Assembly: GCF_003254395.2 (NCBI RefSeq)
Contig: NC_037645.1
Span: 2,009,222-2,073,221 of the forward strand
Reading direction: 5' to 3'
Origin: Apis mellifera
Taxonomy: Eukaryota > Arthropoda > Insecta > Hymenoptera > Apidae
DNA length: 64,000 nucleotides
Numbering within the stretch: position 1 is the first letter of the stretch; each line of letters begins with the position of its first letter. Positions 39,651 to 51,580 of this stretch are shown piece after piece. A program made the position numbers and the translations under genes. A model generated the notes under the pieces. That model searched no databases. It saw nothing but the letters and a program-made list of their open reading frames with translations, and was not told the DNA's origin.

Positions 39651-40572
39651 TTTCCCCCTCAATAAATCTGCGCAGAAAACAATCAAACTTCTAAATAAAT
39701 GAACAATATGTATGAAATTAGATTATATTAAAGTTATATTAAAAACAATCAAATCAAATAAAACTCACGATATAAGCCATCTTGTAATTGGACACTCGAA
39801 TTATATGATAAACGAGGAATTCAAAATTATTTAGTTGTCAAAAAACCATCACTTCTAATAATATTGAATAAAATATTGAATAAACACGTATTAATTAACG
39901 CACAATAATAACAAAAGTAGTATAAAAATAATATTAAAATACTATGCAATAAATAAACAGATGTCTCGAGAAAATTTCAAACGTCTAATTGCCACGACGA
40001 ATCAACGAACAACTGCGCGATTCGACTTTGCGCATCGAAGAAGAAAATGGAGGGGATACGCTCGACAAGTCGAACATGTTTGAACACGAATCCAATTTCT
40101 TGGAAATGAAATATCGTAAGAAATGTTTCTAGCCTCGAGCCAAATATAAACGATAGACCAAAAAAAGTAAACAATAAACATACACACGAGAGACGTTGTA
40201 CACGATATATTATATATACATTCGGAAAAATATGCGATACTTGAATAATTCGATTTTACGAAATGAATACGTAATAAATCCTAAAAAATTTCTTTTTATA
40301 TGACTTTAATATGACTAAAATGATAAAAAATAAGAACAAGAATTGTAAATAACGTATACGATTAAAATTATATCAAAAGTACCATATATGATTTCAAATT
40401 TTGTCTCGAAATATTTCGATAAGGGACGCTAATGACGCAATAGACGAAAAATGAACAATCGAAGGAAAAGATACAAAGAACTACCCAAAGAACTAATGGA
40501 ATACACTGAATAGATTACTTAAAAAACTAAATTAGCAATAAATTTGGTAATAATAACAGTAAAATAACTTAC

Positions 40573-40720
40573 TGCGTAATCCGAATTCGCGACGACACAT
40601 CCACTCCACACAATTTTCAACTGTAGACTGACGACATGCGCATTGCGATGCGCACTGACTCGTCCGCGTCTCGAATTAAGGGATGTTCTGATTGGTTGGC
40701 TCATGATGCTTATTTTTTCA
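40573..40720 (-). promoter_or_regulatory. putative lncRNA promoter and first exon, copy A
   Basis: CCAAT box on the minus strand at 40691-40695, an AT-rich TATATTATATTTC stretch about 50 bp upstream of it, then a CpG-rich segment with the perfect hairpin TGCGCATTGCGATGCGCA (40637-40654), ending in donor GCA|GTAAGT at 40573. The start of transcription is not determined. Found in four places in the window (also 48856-48990, 54145-54283, 63283-63380). Confidence 0.4.
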
Positions 40721-40837
40721 TTCAAAAGTCGCGCGAAAATTGAAATATAATATAACACATAAATTAATTGTTGTTGCTTGTGAAATTGAAATCCTGTAAA
40801 GATCTATTTATTGGAAAAAAAAAAAATAATAAAAAAA

Positions 40838-43800
40838 TTACATAGATTATATTTGTTTCCTTGATTTTTTCTTTTTTTGTTATCGATAAAAAACTGGAAA
40901 AATTATTAAAATTCATATAAAATCTAAAAGAATTTTAAAAGAAATTCGCTTTTCAGGCTTCTGATCGTGTTACCTCTATCGAATGGATATCGTGTATTGA
41001 AAAAATTTGTAAACGATTTCATTTATTGACTTTAAATTGATATCATTGTGATGTTTATATATATTTGCTTCGATAGAAAAATATTGACCAAGTACTTTGA
41101 AGATTATCGAAACGAAGAAAATAACAAAAAAAGAAAAAAATGGATAAAAGAATACAGAAATACATATCAATATATTTGTCTTAGATATCATTTGTGAAAC
41201 TTTTCGAAAATTAATTTAATAAAAATTGAAAATTCTATTTCCTTTTTCCTGAAGTAAAATCTTTTTGAAAATAAATCATCAACCAAATGTCATGTTATAG
41301 TGTGGAGCAAGGACTACAGAACATGTAATAGATGAAACAAAGGAATGAGAGAATGAGTATGAGAGAGATAAGGAAAAAGAAATGTGTAATAATGAATCGA
41401 TGTAATTATTGAATTAATTTTTTTTTCTTCTTTTCGAAAAAATTGTGGTATCTTGGGAAGATATATGCACACTAGGAGGACAGAATTTTCCATGTAATAT
41501 ATATATCCTACATAACTACGTTGTTTAATATTGATAAGGATAAAAATAAAGTGATTATTCAGAAAGTAAACATTTTTAATATTATTTTCGAAGAGTAAAA
41601 TAATCTGAAAAAAAAAAAAGATAATTCACAATAATCTATTAATATCTTCACATAGAAATTATATATATTTCTGATGCTAATACATATATATATGTATTTA
41701 TATATATAAATTCTCATCTATTCAAAATATTCTAATTCAAAATCAAATTTTATTTCTGACATTATTGAATGAATAAATTGATTAAATTTGTTTTATTTAT
41801 GAGTTATTACAAAAATTATTTAAATAAAGAAACTCAAGTAAAAAATTGTACTTATTAAAAAAGACATGTCTTTTTTGCCTAATATTAATCCAAAATATTA
41901 ATCTCAAGAAAATTAAAGTGTTTTTTATTTATCATGTTAATGATCTACATACGTAAAATTAAATCAAAAATATGCAATAAAAATCTATTATTTGTACAAA
42001 ATGAAATATCACAAATAATTCTCCTTGTATGATGTATATAGGCAAAACCTTCAAACTTTTGATTATTAATAATTTAATAAATCTTAATTATTACAAAATA
42101 AAAAATCAATGAAACCGCGTGCGCAGCCAATTAGCTCACATTATTCGCTATAAAATTTATAATTGTATCAAGGATACGATTATGAATAATATAGTAAATA
42201 ATAATGATTTTCCAGGTCTCACCGCGTGGAGGTTGCTGCGAATTGGAGACCCACCCTATCCACGATCCCATCCACCCTCCTTTGCGCAAAATTTACTTAA
42301 AATTAATAATAAATCTTCCTTTTGCAAGTAAGTTTGCAAACGTTCAATCCTTCGATCGTTGTGCAAAACAAACAACAAAAGGAATTCTAAAGAAAACCGG
42401 CGCGGAAGACTAAACCTGAAAATAAGATTAAAATTAAAGACTTTCTATCAATATTTTACACTTCCATCGATATGAAAATGAAAAATAATTGATAGTAAAA
42501 AGCTTAAAAAAAAAAAAGAAAAAAAATAAGCAAAATAAGCGAAATAAGCAAAATAAGCATCCCAAAAAAGCGCTACACCATTTACCCATCTATTTATCTA
42601 CAGTATCTATTTCTACAATATACTACTTTATTTAATATCCACGATTGTGCATGGACTTAATTTTAAATATCACATTTTCTTAATCAATATCATACAATCT
42701 TCCGCTTCTGTAAAATCCTGAAACAAATTTAAATAAAAATATAAATAACATCAACATTTTACTTATTCTAAAATTTTTTTTCGTATTTCCTATCTATATA
42801 AGAATTTAAACATTTTGTTTTTAACTCTGCCTATATATACATCTACAATTCTCTTCATATCAACGTTCACACTGATCATATGACACCAATTTTAAAAAAT
42901 TTATGATACGATATAAAATATGAACCACATGTGGCAAGAGAAAAATATCAATGATATTGGCTAGTGAACGAAGTCACATAGCCATCAAGTACCAAGTATT
43001 TGTTTATAATGAGGAAATTGAGGAATTAAGGCAAGGTTAAGGTATTGCCTTGAAGAATAGGAAATATTGGTATGGAAAACGAATCAGAGTAGGGAAGGCG
43101 AAATTGCCTTTTCTTTAATAATAAGAAGAAAAAACATCCCATTGTTTATAAATCCCATATATTAAAAAAGCTAAATATTTTCTAATCTAATCCTATCCTA
43201 AACCCTATCCTACCTAATATAAAAATTAAAATATTTATTTGATGATGTAATCCATTCCGTTGAAAGTTGAAGATGATTCCTGGAACAGACTATAAAACAG
43301 AATTAAATGAACTCAATAACAAAAATAATTAGTTTCTAGCAAATCACACATTATCTTGAATCTATTTCTTCTTTATTTATTTTCTTCGATTCATATCTGT
43401 AACAAACTCAATTATTGGATTAGTAATTAAATATAATTTACATCTGGGAATAAAAGAAATATTAAATAAAAAAAAAAAAAAAAAAGAAAAAAAATGGAAA
43501 TTGAATTATCAAATGTTGTTAGGCAATCCATGATTTTAAATGAAAGATATTCATCGAATAGAATAAATTGAAAAGAATAAAATACATTTTTAAACAATAA
43601 ACAAATGCTCTTAACAAGGGGGATGCTGAAAGAGAAAAACGACGAAAGGTAACCAGAAGGGTTACCAAAATAATCATCCACTCAATGTAAATCCGAACAA
43701 ACCGTGAGTGGAATTTTTTTCTATTTCGCAACACTAATATACTAATTTATAAAAGGAAACGCGAAGAGTGCTTCATTATACTTTCAATTAAATAATTCTT

Positions 43801-46800
43801 TATATATATATATATAAAAAAAAAAAAAAAAAAAAGAAAAAAGAAAAGATAAAAGAAAATGTTTTCCCGAAAACATATACGAAATTCTAATAAACTAATT
43901 TATGCACTCGTATTTTATTATAGACGCAACACTAATAGCGGAAGATTGCAGCCATAATCAGAGGCTGCCGTCGTACAATCACCCTTTGTACAGCCTTTTT
44001 GGCTGCAATGGATGATTCAGGAGTCCATTCAGTATTTCCACAGTCCAAGTGGAAGAAATGGGCAATTTAAAACGCAACACTACTATAAAAAACGCGATTA
44101 TTTTTAAACGCAACGCTAATTCTTCAAATGAATTTAATACAAAATTTATTATATATTATTATTCTATAAATCTGAAAATATAGTATAGATTTAAATTTAT
44201 ATTAAAAAGAAAAAAAAGCAATAAAAATAGACTAATTCGTAATGAAAATATTAAAAGCAACCGCGATATTTTTTAACGCAACGCTATAGTAAACGCGATC
44301 ATCAATTTATCGCAACACTAATTCAACCCGTTATTAATCAATCGCAACACTAATGCAAAATCGCGATTTGCCCATGATGACTGGATAAACGATGGGCCAG
44401 CATGCAAATTGGCCAGACGATACAACAACATATACTACGTATTACTAAACGAGCACAATGACAAAGTAGTAACAATGATTTCCCATTCTTTGGACCCAGG
44501 CAAGATCCAAAAGATGAGAAACCATTCGTTGCAGCCCCTCTTCGTGACAGTTTGTCGAGGCCTCTTCGGTCTTCCTCCTTCGGGCGCAATGCCCGCTGAA
44601 ACTTAAATCTAGGCTCGAAATTCACTAATCGCAAATCAAAGAAAAAAAGAAAAAAAAAAGGACTAAATCGCGGAAGCTAAGTGCATGGACGACCAACGAT
44701 CGCAGTGATCCTTCTTCCTACATGCACAGAATTTCGAGCGCAACGTTCGTTTCGAAAGCAAATCGCGACCGCGACCACGAAATTCGAAAAATCGATAAGA
44801 AAAGCCAGAGACGAGTAGCATTGTCGTCCATTCGACTCAGCTTTGCCCTCGATTTCTCAAACTTTATTCCCTGAAACAGATTGTCACGCGAAAACGCGCC
44901 TACCCGATCAGAGACTGTGACAACCTGCCCGGCCCTACCTACTTATAATTAACAGACACACCAGAAATATACTACCTATCCTACCTAGCCCTATATTTAA
45001 AAAGTATGGCAAAACAGGCATACCAACACACTCATTCCACGATTCTCACACATAATACTCGGGCGCAAAAGCCTACACTAGGGAAAGCGTCCCGGACGCC
45101 TCCGACACCCGAGCTTGGCACACAACTCGCACACTCTAACTTTACGTACCATTTTCCTGAAATCGACTGACGATAGTTAGCGACCATTGCGTGAAACGTA
45201 ACAAAAACGCGTGTATTTATACTTTAATTGTGAATATTTATGAATATCTAATATTTCTAAAATATTAACCACTAGATTAAATGGTACCATTGTGAACCAA
45301 AATTGTACTATTATTGTGAACCAAAATTGTATCAATTGTATTGTAATTTTTGATTAAAGATTAATAATCTTGCTTAATAATTATTTATTAGTTATTCGCA
45401 ATATTTAATTGCGAATATGATTGTAAATTGTGTTTGTGATTGAATAGTGAATAAAATAATATGATAAATGAAACGACGCAATTCCACAGCCTAACCATAC
45501 ACACACAATGTGGAAAATACATCGTGCACGATACACTAACGCATCGTCAGTCGCTAAAAAATTTGTATTAGCTTATGAACTAAAGTCATCATATCCATTG
45601 TCTCTCCCTCACTCAAGTAGCACCTGGGCACGTGAATGAGTTCCTGACAGTGAACATGGAAAGGGTTAAACCTGAAAATCCTGAGCTAAAAAGATTATTA
45701 ATAAATTCATCTAACGGGCTAATATTTTTGTATTATATTTCATTATATTTCAAATTATTTGTAACTCTATTTGTTTTATAATTATAAAAATTATGAATAA
45801 TTATGAATAAGTTATTGAAATTTTACTATATTAAATTTTTAATATTGAATTTAAAGAATTTTGAATTTAAATTTAAAAAAGAATTCATTGTAATTTAATA
45901 TATTAATAAATATTAATAGAAATACCCTCAGGCGATTCCTTCATCAGAACATATTTTCAAAATCACAAGAATAATATTCAAAACTTATTGCTCTGATTCT
46001 AAAATCTGCCTGTCGCGAAATGTCTTCTTGCACAAAATTTAATCCATATTTGTACGAATAAAAATTGAAAAATTTACTATCTACCAATATTGTAAATCAT
46101 ATTTACATTTAAGTTATATGAAATTATTATATGACAATCAAATTGACCAAATAACTTAAAATGTTACTCTCAAGGATTTTGAATTATAAAAATTCAAACT
46201 AATTATTGTATTACACTGATAATTATATAATAATAATTATTATATGTTTTCATTATTATATCATATTATTAAAATTACTAAACATTTTATATTAATCAAA
46301 AACGCGAAGCGCAAGAAGACCTAGCCTGAACTAATAAATAAAACAGAAAAGAAATAATTGTTACTACTCGCGGGTAATTATTATAAATAAATACCCGCGG
46401 TCATTGTGCTCGTGCAAAATTCTACGTATACAACCAATCACTCGTGTCGATTCGGATCTTTCATCCTACGACATGATTGAGTGATCGGAGGAACCAAAAA
46501 GCATGCGACTCACCATACGATGCGACGAACGCCTTCACTTATTGTGGCCCAGAAGTCATCGAGAATAAGGCTGCCCCATCAGGTAGGAGAATGGAAGAAA
46601 TCTAAGACAAAACATCATAATTTAAAACATAGTTCTGATTATTTGAAAAAATTGAAATATGAAATTATTAAATTTACAATATCTAATGATGATGATATGT
46701 ATTCAAATTCTAATTAACTTCTATTTACAGAATTTAGATAAAAATTTAGATAGATAAAAGGATAATTACCTCTTCGCGTGATGGATGATCGCCTTATTCT

Positions 46801-49000
46801 CTTGAGAGAAGCACTGATTCTACCCTATACCGAAAACGAATATTTAAAATAAAGAAATAAAAATAAGAGACTATTAACGCGTTCGTATATGTTCTGTAGT
46901 CGGCGAACAAGCACTGATTCTATCTTCGCGTTTGATTATTTTTAAATTAAAATTTAATCTAAGAGCTATTGTGCTCTAAAAATATTCAAAATACTATGAC
47001 GAAGCAAACACTGATTCTATCAACCACATTGCGCGTGGTCACAAATATTTTTTAACATTAGTCCAAAAAAAATCTTCATAAAGATCATCGGCATCTGAAA
47101 TAAAATGAAATTTTAATAATAACAAAACTATGAAATTCTAATGTAAAAGATTAAAATCTAAAAATCTAATGATTCTTCTTACCTCTTCGCGTGGTGGATG
47201 ATCGCCGTATTTTCTTGAGAGAAGCACTGATTCTACCCTGTACCGAAAACGAATATTTAAATAAAAAAATAAAAATAAGAGACTATTAACGCGTTCGTAT
47301 ATGTTCTGTAATCGGCGAACAAGCACTGATTCTATCTTCGCGTTTGATTATTTTTAAATTAAAATTTAATCTAAGAGCTATTGTGCTCTAAGAAATATTA
47401 AAATACTATGACGAAGCAAACACTGATTCTATTAACCGCATTGCGCGCGGTCACAAATATTTTCTGAATTAACATTAAATTAGTAAAAGGATGGGAAATG
47501 ATAGAAGAGAAAGAAATATCTTTTTGATATTTTTCTTCTTCTTATCGAGCATTTGTTCTGAAAATATTGCCTTTTTATTTTAATTGATTATGAAGTACGT
47601 AAAAATTATTACCAATTATTTATTAATATCTGAAATTTAATAAAATATTCGTTATCAGATTTTAAAATTTAATTTCCAATGATAAATCATTAAAGTTTCT
47701 CATAAATTTTTAATTTTTTCACTTTTTTATAACTAAAACCTAATTTTATTATGAATTGCTTAACAACAATCTCTAATAATTCAATAAAACTAAATAAAAA
47801 TTTAACCAAATAAAAGAATAAAAATTTATACGAAATATAAGATTTTACCACGAAAGAAAATCACCAAGAAAGACGTCCATGGCGTCCATATTGGATTTTT
47901 TCCCGCCTTTTTCCCGCCTTTTCCCCCTCAATTAAATCTGCGCAGAAAACAATCAAAACTTCTAAATAAATGAACAATATGTATGAAATTAGATTATATT
48001 AAAGTTATATTAAAAACAATCAAATCAAATAAAAACTCACGATATAAGCCATCTTGTAATTGGACACTCGAATTATATGATAAACGAGGAATTCAAAATT
48101 ATTTAGTTGTCAAAAAACCATCACTTCTAATAATATTGAATAAAATATTGAATAAACACGTATTAATTAACGCACAAATAATAACAAAAGTAGTATAAAA
48201 AATAATATTAAAATACTATGCAATAAATAAAACAGATGTCTCGAGAAAATTTCAAACGTCTAATTGCCACGACGAATCAACGAACAACTGCGCGATTCGA
48301 CTTTGCGCATCGAAGAAGAAAATGGAGAGGGGATACGCTCGACAAGTCGAAACATGTTTGAACACGAATCCAATTTCTTGGAAATGAAATATCGTAAGAA
48401 ATGTTTCTAGCCTCGAGCCAAATATAAACGATAGACCAAAAAAAGTAAACAATAAACATACACACGAGAAGACGTTGTACACGATATATTATATATACAT
48501 TCGGAAAAATATGCGATACTTGAATAATTCGATTTTACGAAATGAATACGTAATAAATCCTAAAAAATTTCTTTTTATATGACTTTAATATGACTAAAAT
48601 GATAAAAATAAAGAACAAGAAATTGTAAAATAAACGTATACGATTAAAATTATATCAAAAGTACCAATATATGATTTCAAATTTTGTCTCGAAATATTTC
48701 GATAAGGGACGCTAATGACGCAATAGACGAAAAATGAACAATCGAAGGAAAAGATACAAAGAACTACCCAAAGAACTAATGGAATACACTGAATAGATTA
48801 CTTAAAAAACTAAATTAGCAATAAATTTGGTAATAATAACAGTAAAATAACTTACTGCGTAATCCGAATTCGCGACGACACATCCACTCCACACAATTTT
48901 CAACTGTAGACTGACGACATGCGCATTGCGATGCGCACTGACTCGTCCCGCGTCTCGAATTAAGGGATGTTCTGATTGGTTGGCTCATGATGCTTATTTT
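40838..49000 (-). ncRNA. putative spliced structured lncRNA, copy B
   Basis: Same splice layout as copy A: exon 1 donor at 48856, CCAAT at 48975-48979, hairpin at 48920-48937, tandem exons at 47463-47183 and 47094-46770, nested hairpin at 43945-44009. The longest minus frame (44634-44350, 94 codons) is cut to 66 codons in copy A by one base in a homopolymer and is not kept in the inverted copy, so I do not call it a protein. Confidence 0.38.
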
Positions 49001-49126
49001 TTTCATTCAAAAGTCGCGCGAAAAATTGAAATATAATATAACACATAAATTAATTGTTGTTGCTTGTGAAATTGAAATCCTGTAAAGATCTATTTATTGG
49101 AAAAAAAAAAATAATAAAAAAAATTA
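40838..49126. repeat. 8.3 kb tandem unit, copy B
   Basis: Second direct copy, starting right after the poly-A/AATAAA-like end of copy A and continuing into segment S at about 49127. It lacks many single bases relative to A in its first part and has extra single bases relative to A near its end. Confidence 0.93.
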
Positions 49127-51530
49127 AAATTATTAGTAGAATTACTAATTTAACAAGACAATAAAATAATTATAATACAAAGAAGGAATTCAATAGAAAG
49201 ATTAATTAAATTTAAATAAAAATAAAAAAAAACAAACAAAAGCAAAAGCAATAGAGAAATTCAACGAAAAACTTAAATAAATTCATAAAAATTGAAAAAA
49301 TAGAAAGAGAACATAATAGAAAACTGGATTTAATTTAACAATTGATTTTAAAATAATCAAAACACAGGAATTTGAAGTTAACTTCAAAATAGATTTAAGA
49401 TAATAAATTTAAGGAATTAAATTGTAATAATTAAATAAAAGAGAGCAATATCGACATAAAAATCAACAAAAGAAAAAAATAAAAGAATATTTAATATAAC
49501 TAAATCTGGGAAAAAAACGAGAAAATATATTTAATATAAGATTCAAAGAGATTAAGAAAGATTGAAGTACAAGTAAAATATTTTAAATTGAGATTGACAA
49601 AATCTGAACAAAATTAGAATATAAAAAAGAATAACCTTAAATAAAAATTAAATAAATCTAAGAGAATGTATTGAATATAAATAAAATTTGATATAAATTA
49701 AATTAATTGGAAGAATAATATATATACGTATATATAAAAGAAAAATTAAACAATATAGTACATAAATAATAAATGATGAAAAATTAAAAGAGAATATAAC
49801 ACAAAAAGTTAAATACTGTAAAATAAAAAGAATGAGAAGAAAACATAATGATAAAGAAAAATTTTATTTTAAGTTTAGAAAAAATCTAAACAAAGATTAA
49901 CATGAATGTTAAATTCTTTAAAGAATTCTTTCTTAGAAAGAACATACATAAAAAAGAATTTAGTTACTTTGTTTAAATATCTTTCTTAATTTAGACAATA
50001 TTTCCTATTAAATCCTTGTTTTTATTTCAATTCAATTCAAATATTGAATTTCAAATATTTAGATCATTTTAATTTTGAGGTTAAATTCTCCTCCAATATT
50101 TTAATTTTCTTTTACTTCATTATAGTTAACATTTATGTTATACTTTTGTTTATATTTTATTCATTATTTATATATAACAATGTAAATATGTTTCTTATAT
50201 GTTGCAGCATTGTAACATTTAGTTAATTGCTATGTTGCATCATATAAAGGAATTTATTATTATGATATATATATAATGAATAAATATAAAAACATAAGAA
50301 GAGAATATAACATGAAAGTTAACTATAATAAAGTAAAAAATGATTGAAACATAGTTGAAGAATTTAATCTTAAATTTAAAAATATTTAAAAGAACTGAAA
50401 TATAAAAGAAGGATTTAACAGAAATATTATCCAAATTAAAGAAAATGTTAAAGAAAATAACTTAATTTGCTCTTTTGGTATTTTAAATATTTAGATTTAG
50501 ATTTTTTCAATTTTGTTTTACTGCATGATAATTAACATTTATATTATATTCCCTTTTATTCATTATTTGTATTACAATCTATTATGTTAATGTTAACTTC
50601 TTCCTTATATGTTACAACAATGTAAGATTCAACTAATTGTTATATTGCAACATTCAAAAGAATTTAATTTACAATATATAAATAATGAATAAATAAATAA
50701 ATGAATATACAAACAAAAGAGGGAATACAACATAAAAGTTAAGTACTATAAAGTAAAAAAGGATTGAATCATACCTGAAGAATTTAATCTCAAAGATAAA
50801 AAAAACTGACGAAAGTAAACATCAAGAAAAATTTAACAATAAGTGTTTATTGAATACGAAAAATAAAAAAGAAAAGAAAAAGAAAGAAAGGAAAGGAAAA
50901 AAATACATAAAAGGAGAAATTTAACATAACAACTAACTGAATCTAATTTGAATTTGAACAATAAAAATTGAACATTGTAATCGTTATTAATTATTGAATA
51001 AATCATAATTATTACAAAATATTTTACAAAATCCTATAAGATGTCGCGTCAATATATTTCTCGTCGGTATTACGTTTATACTGACCGTTTATTTTACGAT
51101 CGTTAAAGAAACACATAGAGGAGGATAAGAAATATAGAAAAGAATAGAAAATGAACAGAGATAAGATAAAAATTGAACACGAGCACCATCTCTTGTAAGC
51201 TAGAAATATTTCTTTAAAAAAATATTTTTCTAAAAGCACTAAGAGATGGCAATGATACTTAATTCTTATTCTATCTTATCCTCCTTAAAAGGAGAAAAAT
51301 CTTATCCTGTGATTCAATCATTTTTAATTTATAATTGTTGATTTTTGTATTATATTCCCTTCTTTTATTTCTTTTATTTCTTATTTATACTTATTTATTA
51401 CAATGTACAATTTTTATTGTACATTATTCAATACAATATTTCAAGTTCAGGTTAGATTTAGTTAATTGTTATGTCAAATTTCTTTTTTATGCATTTCTTT
51501 TCTTTTGTTTTCTTTCTATTTTTTTTTTCT
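49127..51530. repeat. AT-rich segment S, left arm, with dyad sub-repeats
   Basis: Very AT-rich. Holds degenerate copies of a block with the core GAATATAACAT, AAAGTTAA, AAAGTAAAAAA and GATTGAA, near 49789, 50299 and 50715 in one orientation and near 50100, 50500 and 51320 in the other. Paired blocks flank a short centre with TTGCA...TGCAA and ATTGTAAC elements. Small perfect palindromes abound, e.g. TTTGAAGTTAACTTCAAA at 49371-49388. No protein domain. Confidence 0.7.
51186..51249 (+). ncRNA. 64 nt hairpin in segment S
   Basis: Perfect 9 bp outer stem CCATCTCTT / AAGAGATGG, with an inner near-perfect stem TAGAAATATTT / AATATTTTTCTA. Size and shape are like a pre-miRNA, but AT-rich DNA yields such folds by chance. 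Mirrored near 51899-51962. Confidence 0.25.
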
Positions 51531-51580
51531 TTTTATTCAATTAACACTTATTAAAATTTTTACTTGTTAAATTTTTTCTA
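51531..51580. other. spacer at the centre of the large inverted repeat
   Basis: 50 nt of AT-rich sequence between arms ending at 51530 and starting at 51581. It resembles nearby S sequence (CACTTATT...TTGTTAAATTTTTTC, compare 52301-52325) and does not match a PacBio hairpin adapter. Confidence 0.8.

Larger units (their letters stand above)
32519..40720 (-). ncRNA. putative spliced structured lncRNA, copy A
   Basis: The minus strand shows an ordered set of splice signals. Exon 1 ends GCA|GTAAGT at 40573, just after a CCAAT box and a GC-rich hairpin. Other donor-like ends are at 39779 (C|GTGAGT) and 39582 (G|GTAAAA). Exons at 39197-38917 and 38827-38503 are flanked by TTTCAG acceptors and GAG|GTAA donors. 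An exon at 38334-38247 lies between GTCTTAG and G|GTGAGT. Further acceptors are at 36605 (TTTCAG) and 36330 (TTTCAG). Local GC peaks follow these segments. Short frames are not kept between copies because single-base indels shift them, which argues for RNA rather than protein. The start, end and exact exon set are inference. No known RNA family is recognised. Confidence 0.4.
32519..40837. repeat. 8.3 kb tandem unit, copy A
   Basis: Direct repeat of 40838-49126. The boundary is set by TTACATAGATTAT at 32519 and at 40838. To the left the flanks differ (unique DNA versus the poly-A end of copy A). In the stretches I compared, A and B differ by 1-2 nt indels and not by clear substitutions. The sequence contains a putative spliced non-coding RNA on the minus strand, described in separate entries. 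No conserved protein frame is present. Confidence 0.93.

Noticed and set aside
44350..44634. 94-codon minus-strand frame
   Set aside because: One homopolymer base shortens it to 66 codons in copy A and it is broken in the inverted copy. No domain is recognised.
48815..49006. 63-codon frame over putative exon 1 (also 54133-54324 and 63104-63382)
   Set aside because: The frame shifts in copy A by one C, it starts inside promoter-like sequence, and the last instance runs through the Ns.
51531..51580. Palindrome centre as a missed sequencing adapter
   Set aside because: The 50 nt is AT-rich and resembles neighbouring S sequence, not the adapter. A fold-back artefact without adapter remains possible.
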